NCBI RefSeq assembly: GCF_009650605.1
Contig: NZ_WAJT01000002.1
Span: 620,001 to 684,000 of the forward strand
Length of the DNA: 64,000 nucleotides
Reading direction: 5' to 3'
Source of the DNA: Labrenzia sp. CE80
GTDB taxonomy: Bacteria; Pseudomonadota; Alphaproteobacteria; Rhizobiales; Stappiaceae
Notes under the pieces: model-generated
Database searches by the model: none
The model's input: only the letters and a program-made list of their open reading frames with translations
Told to the model about the DNA's origin: nothing
Made by a program: the position numbers and the translations under genes
Shown: positions 1 to 8,293 of the stretch, piece after piece
Layout of the letters: each line of letters starts with the position of its first letter
Numbering within the stretch: position 1 is the stretch's first letter

Positions 1-37
1 CACCGGCACCAACAATCAGAACATCAAGATCACGCAT
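1..37 (-). CDS. N-terminus of an FAD/NAD-binding flavoprotein (cut by window edge)
   Basis: Reading leftward from an ATG at 37, the first twelve residues are MRDLDVLIVGAG. This is the beta-strand and glycine-rich turn that opens an FAD- or NAD-binding Rossmann fold. The rest lies outside the window, so the enzyme class cannot be told. It starts 60 bases after the betB stop on the same strand and could be the next gene of the bet operon. No clear ribosome binding site is visible. Confidence 0.5.
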   Translation of the reverse strand, partial: MRDLDVLIVGAG

Positions 38-97
38 GGGCGACGCTTATAAACGACAAGGCCGACCGTGCGAGCTTTTTATAGGACGGGCAGGGGA

Positions 98-1561
98 TCA
101 GAAGGCAGCTTCGACGTCGCCCATCTCCACGTAAACGCTCTTGATCTGGCTGTAATACTCGATCGCCGCGTGACCGTTTTCTCGGCCGATGCCCGACTTC
201 TTGTAGCCACCGAATGGCATTTCGATGGGGGTCAGATTGTAGGTGTTGATCCAGCATGTACCCGCTTCAAGCTGGTCGATGACTCGATGGGCGCGCTGAA
301 TGTCCTTGGTGAAGACGCCGGCGGCAAGGCCGAACACCGTGTCATTGGCGCGTGCAACGACATCATCCTCGTCGTCAAAGTCCAGAACGCACATGACCGG
401 TCCGAAGATCTCCTCGCAGGCGATGCGCATGCCATCCTTGACGTCTGCAAAGACTGTGGGCTGAACGAAGAAACCATCCTGGAGAGCAGCCACGTCGGCA
501 CTGCCGCCACCGCAGACAAGCCGCGCGCCTTCTTGCTTCCCGATCTCCATGTAACCCAGCACCTTGTCGAGCTGCGGTTTTGAGACGAGCGGGCCGATGC
601 TTGTTGCTTCATCCATCGGATCGCCGAGCACCGCATTGGCGGTGCGCTCCGCAAGCCGGTCGAGGAACCGCTCCTTGATGGCCGTGTGCACGAAGACGCG
701 TGTTCCGTTCGAGCAGATCTGGCCGGTGGAATAGAAGTTGGCGTTGATCGCGGCCGAGACGGCATTGTCGACGTCGGCGTCGTCAAAGACAATCAGGGGA
801 GACTTTCCGCCCAGTTCCAGCGTCGCCTTTTTCAGGTGCTCGCCCGCAAGCGAGGCAACTTTCGCACCCGTCGGCACGGAACCTGTCAGCGAGACCTTGG
901 CGACCTGCGGATGGGCAATGAGTTTGGCGCCAACTTCGCCAAAACCTTGGACGACATTGAAGACGCCGTCCGGCAGACCGGCTTCCGTCAGGATCTCGGC
1001 GAACTGCAGGGCGCTGAGCGGGGTCACTTCGGATGGTTTGAACACCATGGCGTTACCACAGACGAGGGCGGGGGCGGCCTTCCAGCAAGCGATCTGAATC
1101 GGGTAGTTCCAGGCACCGATACCGACACAGACACCCAAAGGTTCGCGCTTAGTAAAGGCGAAAGAACCGCCGAGATCGATGTGCTCGCCGGTCAGCGTTG
1201 CAGCCAGTCCGCCATAATACTCAAGGCAGTCGGCGCCCGAGGCCGCATCGGCCACAAGCGTTTCCTGCAAGGGCTTGCCCGTGTCGAGCGTTTCCAGTTC
1301 GGACAGCGCGCGATTGCGTTCGCGCAGGATGTCGGCCGCCTTGCGCAGAACGCGGCCACGCTCGGCCGGCGGCGTTGCCGCCCAGATCTTCTGACCTTCA
1401 ACGGCTGCCTCCACCGCAGCCTCGACGGTCTTCTCATCGGCGCTGTTCAACGAGGCAATTGCCTCGCCGGTCGCCGGGTAGATGGACGGGAACGGATGGC
1501 CCTCCGGGCTCTCCACATAGCCGCCGCCGATATAGTGTGAGGCTTTGGGTTGCGCGCGCAT
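98..1561 (-). CDS. betB: Betaine aldehyde dehydrogenase
   Basis: This enzyme oxidises betaine aldehyde to glycine betaine with NAD(P)+, the second step of choline oxidation in the cytoplasm. The 487-residue product shows the aldehyde dehydrogenase active site: Asn152 in GAWNYP, Glu249 in LELGGKSP and nucleophile Cys283 in GQICSNG. Cofactor-binding Lys175 lies in VFKPSE. The start MRAQPKASHYI matches the usual BetB N-terminus. A longer frame from 1642 would run into betA and adds 27 unlikely residues. It follows betA after 59 bases and is the third gene of betI-betA-betB. The sulfatase gene betC, often present in rhizobial bet operons, is absent here. Confidence 0.95.
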   Translation of the reverse strand: MRAQPKASHYIGGGYVESPEGHPFPSIYPATGEAIASLNSADEKTVEAAVEAAVEGQKIWAATPPAERGRVLRKAADILRERNRALSELETLDTGKPLQETLVADAASGADCLEYYGGLAATLTGEHIDLGGSFAFTKREPLGVCVGIGAWNYPIQIACWKAAPALVCGNAMVFKPSEVTPLSALQFAEILTEAGLPDGVFNVVQGFGEVGAKLIAHPQVAKVSLTGSVPTGAKVASLAGEHLKKATLELGGKSPLIVFDDADVDNAVSAAINANFYSTGQICSNGTRVFVHTAIKERFLDRLAERTANAVLGDPMDEATSIGPLVSKPQLDKVLGYMEIGKQEGARLVCGGGSADVAALQDGFFVQPTVFADVKDGMRIACEEIFGPVMCVLDFDDEDDVVARANDTVFGLAAGVFTKDIQRAHRVIDQLEAGTCWINTYNLTPIEMPFGGYKKSGIGRENGHAAIEYYSQIKSVYVEMGDVEAAF

Positions 1562-1620
1562 CGTGTGTCTTTCGCTCTGACGTCGTCTGTAGGAAGCCGG
1601 AACCTGTGCTCCGGCCATCA

Positions 1621-3279
1621 TTATCTCTGGCTGGTTTCCCAATCGGGATGGATCCAGGGCTGCTGGTTCGACGCAGGAAGAGGATCCTTGCCCAGGAGGT
1701 GGTCTGCTGCCTTCTCACCGACCAGGATCGACGGTGCGTTGAGATTCCCGTTTGTGATTTGCGGGAAAATCGAACTGTCCGCAACCCTCAGACCTTCCAC
1801 GCCGATGACCCCGCAGTGTGGATCGACCACAGCCATGGTGTCGTTGGCGGCACCCATGCGGCAAGTGCCGCTCGGGTGATATGCACTTTCCGCGTGCTCA
1901 CGAATGAAGTCGTTCAGGTCGTCATCACTCTGGACCGCGTCGCCTGGCTGGATTTCCTTGCCGCGATAGGGCGCGAAGGCCTCCTGGCCAAAGATTTCCC
2001 GTGTCAGGCGGATCGCGGTTCTGAAGTCCGCCCAATCGTCTTCGTGGGACATGTAGTTGAAGAGGATCGACGGCTTGGCCCTGGGGTCTGCGGAGGTAAG
2101 CGAAACCCGGCCGCGCGATTTCGACCGCATCGGTCCCACGTGGGCCTGGAAGCCGTGGCCTTCCGCCGCTGCCTTGCCGTCATATCGAACCGCAAATGGC
2201 AGGAAGTGATACTGGATGTCCGGATATTTGATCCCGGCCTTTGAGCGGATGAAGGCCGATGCCTCGAAGTGGTTGGAGGCTCCGAGGCCTTTGCCCTGAA
2301 GCAACCATTGCAAGCCGATCATCGCCTTGGAGAAAATGTTCCAGTGCTTGTAGAGCGTGATCGGCTGGATGCAGGCCTGCTGGATATAGAGTTCCAGATG
2401 ATCCTGAAGGTTCGCGCCGACGCCCGGGCGGTCCGCAATGACCTCGATGCCGTGTTCCGACAGATGGCTGGCTGCGCCGATGCCTGACTGCATCAGGATC
2501 TTGGGTGAGTTGATGGAAGAGGCGGCCAGAACGACTTCGCGTCGGGCCTTGGCGCTCTGGATCTCGCCGCCGGTCTCAAATTCCACCCCGACTGCGCGTT
2601 TGTCTTCGAAGAGCACCCGCCGCACCAAAGCGCCCTTGATGAGTTCGACGTTGCCGCGCTTCAGCGCCGGCCTGAGGTAGGCATTGGCCGCTGACCAGCG
2701 TCGGCCCTTATGGACGGTCATTTCCATGTCGGAAAAACCTTCCTGCCGCTCGCCGTTGTAGTCCGGCGTCACGCCATATCCAGCCTGTTCGCCGGCAGAC
2801 TTGAACGCGTCATAGAGCGGGTTCCACTTGGTGCCGCGCGTGACATGCAAAGGACCCGAAGTGCCGCGCCAGCCGGTCTGGCCACCATGGCTGGTTTCAA
2901 GGCGCTGATAGTAGGGAAGGACATGGCGATAGCCCCAGCCCGCGGCGCCCATGTCTTCCCATGTGTCGAAATCGCACGCGTGACCGCGCACATAGACCAT
3001 GCCGTTGATCGACGAGGAGCCGCCGATCACTTTGCCGCGCGGGGTGGCGAGGCGGCGGCCGCCAAGATGCGGTTCCGGCTCGCTCTCATAGCCCCAGTCG
3101 TAGCGGGACATGTTCATGGGATAGGACAGGGCGGCCGGCATCTGGATGAAGGGACCGGCATCCGTGCCACCGAACTCGAGCACGAGAACGCTTGTGTCGG
3201 GGTTTTCAGACAGGCGGTAAGCCAGCGCGCAGCCAGCCGATCCTGCGCCGACGATGATGAAGTCGAACTCTAGGGTCAT
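1621..3279 (-). CDS. betA: Choline dehydrogenase (GMC oxidoreductase)
   Basis: This FAD-dependent, membrane-associated enzyme oxidises choline to betaine aldehyde and passes electrons to the respiratory chain. The 552-residue protein begins with the GMC nucleotide-binding motif GAGSAG (residues 11-16). Near the C-terminus it has the catalytic histidine, about residue 468 in YHPSGTC, and an asparagine about 44 residues later in NGNLNAPS; this pair is typical of the choline oxidase/dehydrogenase family. Its ATG overlaps the betI stop by four bases (ATGA), so the two are translationally coupled. Confidence 0.94.
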   Translation of the reverse strand: MTLEFDFIIVGAGSAGCALAYRLSENPDTSVLVLEFGGTDAGPFIQMPAALSYPMNMSRYDWGYESEPEPHLGGRRLATPRGKVIGGSSSINGMVYVRGHACDFDTWEDMGAAGWGYRHVLPYYQRLETSHGGQTGWRGTSGPLHVTRGTKWNPLYDAFKSAGEQAGYGVTPDYNGERQEGFSDMEMTVHKGRRWSAANAYLRPALKRGNVELIKGALVRRVLFEDKRAVGVEFETGGEIQSAKARREVVLAASSINSPKILMQSGIGAASHLSEHGIEVIADRPGVGANLQDHLELYIQQACIQPITLYKHWNIFSKAMIGLQWLLQGKGLGASNHFEASAFIRSKAGIKYPDIQYHFLPFAVRYDGKAAAEGHGFQAHVGPMRSKSRGRVSLTSADPRAKPSILFNYMSHEDDWADFRTAIRLTREIFGQEAFAPYRGKEIQPGDAVQSDDDLNDFIREHAESAYHPSGTCRMGAANDTMAVVDPHCGVIGVEGLRVADSSIFPQITNGNLNAPSILVGEKAADHLLGKDPLPASNQQPWIHPDWETSQR

Positions 3280-3905
3280 TGCAGGGCATTCATTCTTGCG
3301 ACTTTGCGCAGGGCGCTCATGTCATGGTGGTATTTGATCTGTGTTTCGACATAGGTTTCGACCATGCCGATGGCCCAGGCGGCATCGCTCGGGCCGTCGC
3401 GCAGGGCCTGCCGGATCCAAACGCCGTCGATCATGGAGGCGGTGCCTTCGGCGACTTGCCTTGCATCTTCCCGCGGCATGAAGTGACACAGGTTGTAGGT
3501 CAGGTTTGAGGTCAGACGACCGGAATAGATTTGCAGCAGCCGCTTGTTGTTCTGGGTGGTGCGCGACTGGACGTAGAAGGCAAGCCAGGCGGCAATCACG
3601 GCCTCGCGAAACTGTCCCGGCGCAAAATTGCCTTCGATGATCGCTGAGATTCGCTCACGCGGGTTGCGCGCACTGGCCAGCCGCTCGCGGATGCCGTCTC
3701 CAAGATCCTTCAGCAGATGCCGCATGGTCGCTGCCAGAAGCTGATCCTTGCTGCCGAAATAGTGTAGCGCAAGGCCGCTTGAGACGCCGGCGCGCTTGGC
3801 AATCTGAGCCACCGTCACGTCTGAAAAGCCTTTCTCATGGATCGCGTCGACCGTGGCTGCGATCAGCGTTCTGCGGCGCTCGGCTTCCATTCCGATCTTC
3901 GGCAT
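3276..3905 (-). CDS. betI: Choline-responsive TetR-family repressor BetI
   Basis: BetI represses the bet genes and is released by choline. The 209-residue product opens with MPKIGMEAERR and a TetR helix-turn-helix (VTVAQIAKRAGVSSGLALHYFG, roughly residues 30-52), followed by a helical ligand-binding domain. I chose the ATG at 3905 because a GGAG sits six bases upstream and MPK is the usual BetI start. An in-frame TTG at 3917 and an ATG at 3911 are less likely. It is first in the operon and its own start lies 34 bases from a perfect palindrome (3939-3952), which suggests autoregulation. Confidence 0.93.
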   Translation of the reverse strand: MPKIGMEAERRRTLIAATVDAIHEKGFSDVTVAQIAKRAGVSSGLALHYFGSKDQLLAATMRHLLKDLGDGIRERLASARNPRERISAIIEGNFAPGQFREAVIAAWLAFYVQSRTTQNNKRLLQIYSGRLTSNLTYNLCHFMPREDARQVAEGTASMIDGVWIRQALRDGPSDAAWAIGMVETYVETQIKYHHDMSALRKVARMNALQ

Positions 3906-3938
3906 TTGCATCTCCAATTCCTATTCTTTTTATTTTTA

Positions 3939-3952
3939 ATTGAACGTTCAAT
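3939..3952. promoter_or_regulatory. BetI operator (perfect 14-bp palindrome)
   Basis: ATTGAACGTTCAAT is a perfect inverted repeat between the divergent betI and choX genes. From memory, BetI sites upstream of bet genes have the same TTGAACGTTCAA core. On the leftward strand the palindrome covers likely -35/-10 sequences ahead of betI (TTGATT, then an A/T-rich TAAAAA-like box), so occupancy would block bet transcription. It also sits 157 bases before the choX ATG and could control the importer. Confidence 0.75.
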
Positions 3953-4108
3953 CAATGAAAACTTGCAAAAGTGAAAGCATAATGTTTCTTTTGGTCGCAT
4001 AGGGGATTTTCAGTAGGTGTCACCGAGCGACAATTCAGCCGCAGAACTGTTGTGTCGTGCCGGGTGCCTGCTAATCATGTTGCGAAGTCAATAACGGAGG
4101 ACGTTTCC

Positions 4109-5053
4109 ATGAACCTTTTTGCCAAGCTCGCCGGTGGTGTTGCCCTGTCTGTCCTGATGGCAGGTGCTGCCACTGCAGCCGAGCCCGATAGCTGCAAGAC
4201 GGTCCGCTTCTCGGATGTCGGTTGGACAGACATCACGGCCACCACTGCCGCTACGACGACTGTGCTCGAGGCGCTGGGCTATGAGACCGAAACCAAGATC
4301 CTGTCCGTTCCGGTGACCTACGCGTCGCTGAAGAACAAGGACATCGACGTGTTTCTCGGCAACTGGATGCCGACCATGGAAGGCGACATCGCCGCTTACC
4401 GTGAAGACGGGTCCGTGGAGACGGTCCGTACCAATCTGGAAGGCGCGAAATACACACTCGCCGTGCCGAAATACACCTACGACAAGGGCCTCAAGAGCTT
4501 TGCCGACATCGCCAAGTTCAAGGACGAACTCGACGGCAAGATCTACGGCATTGAAGCTGGCAACGACGGCAACCGCCTGATCATCGACATGATCGACGCC
4601 AACGCCTTCGGCCTCGAGGGTTTTGAAGTCGTGGAGTCTTCCGAGCAGGGCATGCTCGCCCAGGTCGCCCGGTCCGAAAAGCGTGACCAGGACGTGGTCT
4701 TTCTCGGCTGGGAACCGCATCCGATGAACGCCAATTTCGAGATGGCCTATCTCGATGGCGGCGATGACTTCTTCGGCCCGAACTACGGCGGTGCCACGGT
4801 CCACACCAACGTCCGCGCCGGCTATGTTGCCGAATGCCCGAACGTCGGCAAGCTCCTGGAGAACCTTGAGTTCTCGCTGGCCATGGAAAACGAGATCATG
4901 GGTGCGATCCTCAACGACGGCGAAGAGCCGACGGATGCGGCCAAGGCCTGGCTCAAGACCCATCCGGCCACCTTCGAAGGCTGGCTGAAAGGCGTCAAGA
5001 CCGCCGATGGCGGAGACTCCTTCGCAGCCGTCAAGGGCGCGCTGGGCCTCTAA
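4109..5053 (+). CDS. choX: Choline-binding periplasmic protein of an ABC importer
   Basis: ChoX captures choline in the periplasm for the ChoWV transporter. The 314-residue precursor has a signal peptide ending near residue 23 (ATAA/EPD). The aromatic box known from Sinorhizobium meliloti ChoX is fully present at a constant offset of four: Trp39, Trp86, Tyr115 and Trp201, plus Asp41 and Asn152, which would contact the hydroxyl end. This supports choline rather than betaine or proline as ligand. The start at 4109 has a GGAGG eight bases upstream; an upstream in-frame extension adds 19 residues before the signal peptide and is rejected. A strong hairpin follows the gene. Confidence 0.93.
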   Translation: MNLFAKLAGGVALSVLMAGAATAAEPDSCKTVRFSDVGWTDITATTAATTTVLEALGYETETKILSVPVTYASLKNKDIDVFLGNWMPTMEGDIAAYREDGSVETVRTNLEGAKYTLAVPKYTYDKGLKSFADIAKFKDELDGKIYGIEAGNDGNRLIIDMIDANAFGLEGFEVVESSEQGMLAQVARSEKRDQDVVFLGWEPHPMNANFEMAYLDGGDDFFGPNYGGATVHTNVRAGYVAECPNVGKLLENLEFSLAMENEIMGAILNDGEEPTDAAKAWLKTHPATFEGWLKGVKTADGGDSFAAVKGALGL

Positions 5054-5066
5054 TCACCGACAACAT

Positions 5067-5095
5067 GCTGCGCCGGGGTCCGTCCCCGGCGCAGC
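5067..5095 (+). promoter_or_regulatory. Intercistronic stem-loop between choX and choW
   Basis: GCTGCGCCGGGG and its exact complement form a 12-bp GC-rich stem with a five-base loop (TCCGT). No T-run follows, so it is unlikely to be a full terminator. Such hairpins after binding-protein genes usually protect the upstream mRNA or attenuate the downstream genes, giving more binding protein than permease. Confidence 0.7.
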
Positions 5096-5128
5096 TGTAT
5101 CAGGACCAAACTAAAACGGGGGCTGAAT

Positions 5129-5974
5129 TTGGACTGGCTGACTGACAACAAGATCCCGATCGGAAAATTCGCCAAGACGCTGGTCGACTGGCTCACCGAC
5201 AATGCCTACTGGCTGTTCGACGGCATATCCCTCGCCCTCGAAACCATGATCGACGGCATTCTCTGGATCCTGCTGGCGCCGCACCCTCTGGTCGTTGTTG
5301 CCGTTGTCACCGCTCTTGCCTACGCCGTCCGCCGATCCCTCTCCTTTCCTGTTTTCGTGGCCGTCAGCCTGCTCTTCATCATCAACCAGGGCTACTGGGA
5401 AGAGACGATGGAGACGCTGGCTTTGGTCGTCGCCGCCACCTTCGTCTGTGTGGTCATTGGTGTGCCCGTGGGCGTGGCCGCAGCGCACCGCCCCAAGCTT
5501 TATCTCTTCATGCGTCCGATCCTGGACATGATGCAGACAATCCCGACCTTCGTGTACCTGATCCCGGCACTGATCCTTTTCGGTCTCGGCATGGTGCCCG
5601 GCCTTGTGGCGACGGTTATTTTCGCCGTTCCCGCGCCGATCCGTCTGACCCAGCTAGGCGTGTCCTCGACACCGACCCACCTGCTGGAAGCCGGTCATGC
5701 CTTCGGCGCCACCAAGTCCCAGATCCTGTGGAAGATCGAGCTGCCCTATGCCCTGCCGCAGATCATGGCGGGCCTGACCCAGACCATCATGCTGTCCCTG
5801 TCGATGGTGGTGATTGCCGGCATGGTTGGCGCACCGGGACTGGGCACCGAGATCGTCCGGGCCCTGGGCCGGGCGGACATCGCCAAGGGCTTTGAAGTTG
5901 GCGTCGCCATCGTCTTGATCGCCATCATTCTCGACCGTTTCTTCCAGACAAACGACGGCCAGGGGGCGAAGTGA
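5129..5974 (+). CDS. choW: Choline ABC transporter permease
   Basis: This is the membrane subunit of the choline importer, 281 residues, of the ProW/OpuA type. Residues 1-45 form an N-terminal segment, followed by about six or seven hydrophobic spans. The EAA-loop region LLEAGHAFGATKSQILWKIELP (about residues 189-210) contacts the ATPase. The best start is a TTG at 5129 preceded by a G-rich ribosome binding site (ACGGGGG); I found no upstream in-frame ATG. A TTG start is consistent with lower expression than choX. The stop overlaps the choV start. Confidence 0.92.
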   Translation: MDWLTDNKIPIGKFAKTLVDWLTDNAYWLFDGISLALETMIDGILWILLAPHPLVVVAVVTALAYAVRRSLSFPVFVAVSLLFIINQGYWEETMETLALVVAATFVCVVIGVPVGVAAAHRPKLYLFMRPILDMMQTIPTFVYLIPALILFGLGMVPGLVATVIFAVPAPIRLTQLGVSSTPTHLLEAGHAFGATKSQILWKIELPYALPQIMAGLTQTIMLSLSMVVIAGMVGAPGLGTEIVRALGRADIAKGFEVGVAIVLIAIILDRFFQTNDGQGAK

Positions 5975-7020
5975 TGATGCAGACAAACATGACCCCCAAG
6001 CCGATTGTCTCCTTCAAGGACGTCGATATCGTTTTCGGCGACAATCCGGAAAGCGCCCTGCCGCTGATCGATCAGGGCAGGAGCCGCGAAGAGATTCAGT
6101 CCGAAACCGGCCAGGTCCTCGGCGTCGCGGGTGCCACTTTCGACATCAACGAGGGCGAGGTGATCGTTCTCATGGGCCTGTCCGGCTCAGGCAAGTCCAC
6201 GCTCCTGCGTGCCGTCAACGGCCTCAACCCGGTGATCCGGGGCTCTGTCGAGGTGGACGACGGCGACATGATGTGCAATCCGGAAAGCTGTACGCCGGAG
6301 GAACTGCGTCAGCTGCGCCGCTCGCGCATTGCCATGGTGTTCCAGCAATTTGCCCTGCTGCCCTGGCGCACGGTGACAGAGAACGTCGGCTTTGGCCTGG
6401 AGCTCTCCGGCGTCACGCCCAAAGAGCGCCGCGACCGGGTCAACGACCAGCTCAAGCTCGTAGGCCTCGACGGCTGGGGCGAGAAATACGTTCATGAACT
6501 ATCCGGCGGCATGCAGCAGCGCGTTGGCCTGGCCCGGGCGTTTGCGACGGAAGCGCCGATCCTCCTGATGGACGAGCCTTTCTCTGCGCTCGACCCGCTC
6601 ATTCGTGACAGGCTTCAGGACGAATTGCTCGACCTGCAAAAGAGCCTCAACCGCACCATCATCTTCGTTAGCCACGACCTGGACGAGGCCGCCAAGATCG
6701 GCTCACGGATCGCCATCATGGAAGGCGGCCGCGTCATCCAGCTCGGCACGCCGCAGCAGATCGTGCGCAAGCCGGCAACGCCCTATGTGGCGGATTTCGT
6801 TGGTCACATGAACCCGCTCAACGTCCTGCGTGCCCGTGATGTCATGGTTGAACTCAATGGAGAGGTTCCGCCAGTCGGCGCGCCCTCCTGCGCCCCGGGA
6901 ACGCCCCTGCGCGAAGTCATCCGCATGAAACAGGACGCTTCCGGCCCGGTCCTCGTCGCCGACGGCAACGCCCCTGTTGGCCTGATCTCCGAGGCCGAAC
7001 TCTTGGGCTGCCTGGTCTGA
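5974..7020 (+). CDS. choV: Choline ABC transporter ATP-binding protein
   Basis: This ATPase powers choline uptake. In the 348-residue protein, Walker A is GLSGSGKST (68-76), the Q-loop is MVFQQ, the signature is LSGGMQQR (from about 177) and Walker B is ILLMDEP (196-202). The helical extension before Walker A is typical of ProV/OpuAA-type subunits. The C-terminus has only one recognisable CBS-like unit (about 305-348), where osmosensing ProV/OpuA proteins carry two, so osmotic gating of the same kind is doubtful. GTG at 5971, ATG at 5974 and ATG at 5977 are all possible; 5974 is best spaced from AGGGGG. Confidence 0.93.
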   Translation: MMQTNMTPKPIVSFKDVDIVFGDNPESALPLIDQGRSREEIQSETGQVLGVAGATFDINEGEVIVLMGLSGSGKSTLLRAVNGLNPVIRGSVEVDDGDMMCNPESCTPEELRQLRRSRIAMVFQQFALLPWRTVTENVGFGLELSGVTPKERRDRVNDQLKLVGLDGWGEKYVHELSGGMQQRVGLARAFATEAPILLMDEPFSALDPLIRDRLQDELLDLQKSLNRTIIFVSHDLDEAAKIGSRIAIMEGGRVIQLGTPQQIVRKPATPYVADFVGHMNPLNVLRARDVMVELNGEVPPVGAPSCAPGTPLREVIRMKQDASGPVLVADGNAPVGLISEAELLGCLV

Positions 7021-7033
7021 CAATCTGATGTGC

Positions 7034-7064
7034 GGCGGGCCGTGAAGTCATACGCCCGCCTTTT
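7034..7064 (+). terminator. Rho-independent terminator after choXWV
   Basis: GGCGGGC (7034-7040) pairs perfectly with GCCCGCC (7054-7060) across a 13-base loop, and TTTT follows directly. It lies 13 bases after the choV stop. Confidence 0.75.
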
Positions 7065-7133
7065 ACCCACTGCTGTCATACCTACCTAGTGCAGGGCCGC
7101 GGCTTTGGAATGAGGTCTCCCCGCGTCAATACC

Positions 7134-7219
7134 GGGCCTGACCCTTCAATCCATGCTGCGGCAGGAGTGAGAGTGTGCCAGGTCGCACCGAGACGCCGTG
7201 AGTGCGTGTCTTGGCATGG
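7134..7219 (+). repeat. Dispersed repeat family A, diverged copy 1
   Basis: The left end (GGGCCTGACCCTTCAATCC) and the right end (CGTGTCTTGGCATGG) match the better preserved copies near 11.3-12.2 kb. The middle has drifted. The remainder of 7065-7475 has no credible gene. Confidence 0.5.
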
Positions 7220-7475
7220 TCGGCTTTGCGCACCTAAATGAGACGTTTGCGAGTTTGAGACCTGATCTCGAAAGCAGCCCTTCTTTCTCAGTAAGACAAA
7301 TTTCGATGCACTGATGCCGAAGTTCGGGCCGCCGGAAACTGGAGTTTTCCGGCTTCTTGCGCTGGGTGGGGGTGCTGAAATTGTGCAGTTGAATCGGAAC
7401 GTCTTATGCGTGCGTCAAATGGGGCAGATCTGCATTCCAGTGTCTGTGCCAAATCTCGATCCATAAAATGGCCCA

Positions 7476-7520
7476 TTGACAATTTCGCTAAATAGATAAA
7501 TATTCGCCAAATAGCGAAAT
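7476..7520 (+). promoter_or_regulatory. Promoter with overlapping inverted and direct repeats
   Basis: TTGACA (7476-7481) is followed after 17 bases by AATATT (7499-7504), a good vegetative-type promoter. A perfect inverted repeat, ATTTCGCTA (7482-7490) and TAGCGAAAT (7512-7520), brackets the -10 region. TCGCTAAATAG/TCGCCAAATAG is also repeated directly (7485 and 7504). The position fits an operator for the ArsR-type regulator encoded just downstream. Confidence 0.65.
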
Positions 7521-7536
7521 AAATAGGAGAACTGCG

Positions 7537-7893
7537 ATGACCCCCGTACAAAAGAACACCCTGGATCAATTCTATTCTGGCGCGACAGCTCGGGACGCAT
7601 CGATGATCCGGCCGCTGTTGACTGAAGATTTCACATTCAAAGCCCCGATGATGAACTTCGACAATCCAGACGCCTATGTCGCTCACCTGGTTGGTTTTTG
7701 CGGCTACGTGAAGAACTCCCGCCACATCGCTCAAGGTGACAATGTCGTTCACCTGTTTACGCTTGTTGCCCAGATGCCTGAAGGAGAAAAGGAGATCGAG
7801 ATGTGCGATGTATTCACCTTCACTGGCGACAAGATCATGCGCCAGGAGCTTTACGCGGATTCCAAGCAGTTCCCGGAAACGGAAGCGGCCTAG
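7537..7893 (+). CDS. SnoaL/NTF2-like small protein
   Basis: The 118-residue product has the pattern of the NTF2-like fold: an N-terminal helix (LDQFYSGATARDASMIRPLL), then TEDFTFKAP, and late beta strands (CDVFTFTGDKIMRQELYAD). Members range from isomerases to proteins of unknown function, and no catalytic residues can be assigned here. AGGAG lies eight bases before the ATG. It is the first gene of an operon with an ArsR-type regulator and an SRPBCC protein, under the repeat-bearing promoter at 7476-7520. A role in handling a small hydrophobic or toxic molecule is only a guess. Confidence 0.7.
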   Translation: MTPVQKNTLDQFYSGATARDASMIRPLLTEDFTFKAPMMNFDNPDAYVAHLVGFCGYVKNSRHIAQGDNVVHLFTLVAQMPEGEKEIEMCDVFTFTGDKIMRQELYADSKQFPETEAA

Positions 7894-7936
7894 TTTGCAG
7901 TCCTGTCTCTAAATGCCGCAGTCGATGAGGGCCTCA

Positions 7937-8293
7937 ATGCAACCGATCCCCCCCGAACTGACACGTACCTTTGCAGCGCTAAGTGATCCCGTTCGGATGG
8001 CAACGCTGGCGAAGCTCGCCGATGGTCCAGCGACTGTCGGGGAGCTCGCAGAGTCGTTTCCTTTATCTCCAGCTGGGTTTTCCAAGCATCTTTCGATTCT
8101 GCAATCTGCAGGGTTGGTTACAAAAGAACTCGATGGGCGGAGGCACATTTGCAGCCTTCGGGCAGCACCGTTGCAGACCGCCTTTGACTGGTTGTCGGAT
8201 TACGAACAATTCTGGTCAGCCGCGCTGGATCAGTTGGAAGGGTTTCTTGAAAAAGCGCCAACTCAAATCGAACCAAAGAAAACTCGCAAATGA
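7937..8293 (+). CDS. ArsR-family winged-helix regulator
   Basis: This 118-residue protein has the ArsR core: FAALSDPVRMATLAKLADG, then a winged helix with recognition segment LSPAGFSKHLSILQSAGLV and the wing KELDGRRHICSL. No cysteine pair for metal sensing is seen in the alpha-3 helix, so it is probably of the non-metal class often paired with SRPBCC genes. I prefer the ATG at 7937 (GAGGG just upstream); an earlier ATG at 7913 would add eight residues without a ribosome binding site. Its stop overlaps the next start by four bases (ATGA). Confidence 0.88.
   Translation: MQPIPPELTRTFAALSDPVRMATLAKLADGPATVGELAESFPLSPAGFSKHLSILQSAGLVTKELDGRRHICSLRAAPLQTAFDWLSDYEQFWSAALDQLEGFLEKAPTQIEPKKTRK

Noticed and set aside
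1198..2244. 348-codon rightward frame opposite betB and betA
   Set aside because: It lies fully antisense to two well-supported enzymes, is rich in Arg/Pro/Cys from GC-biased shadow codons and matches no family I know.
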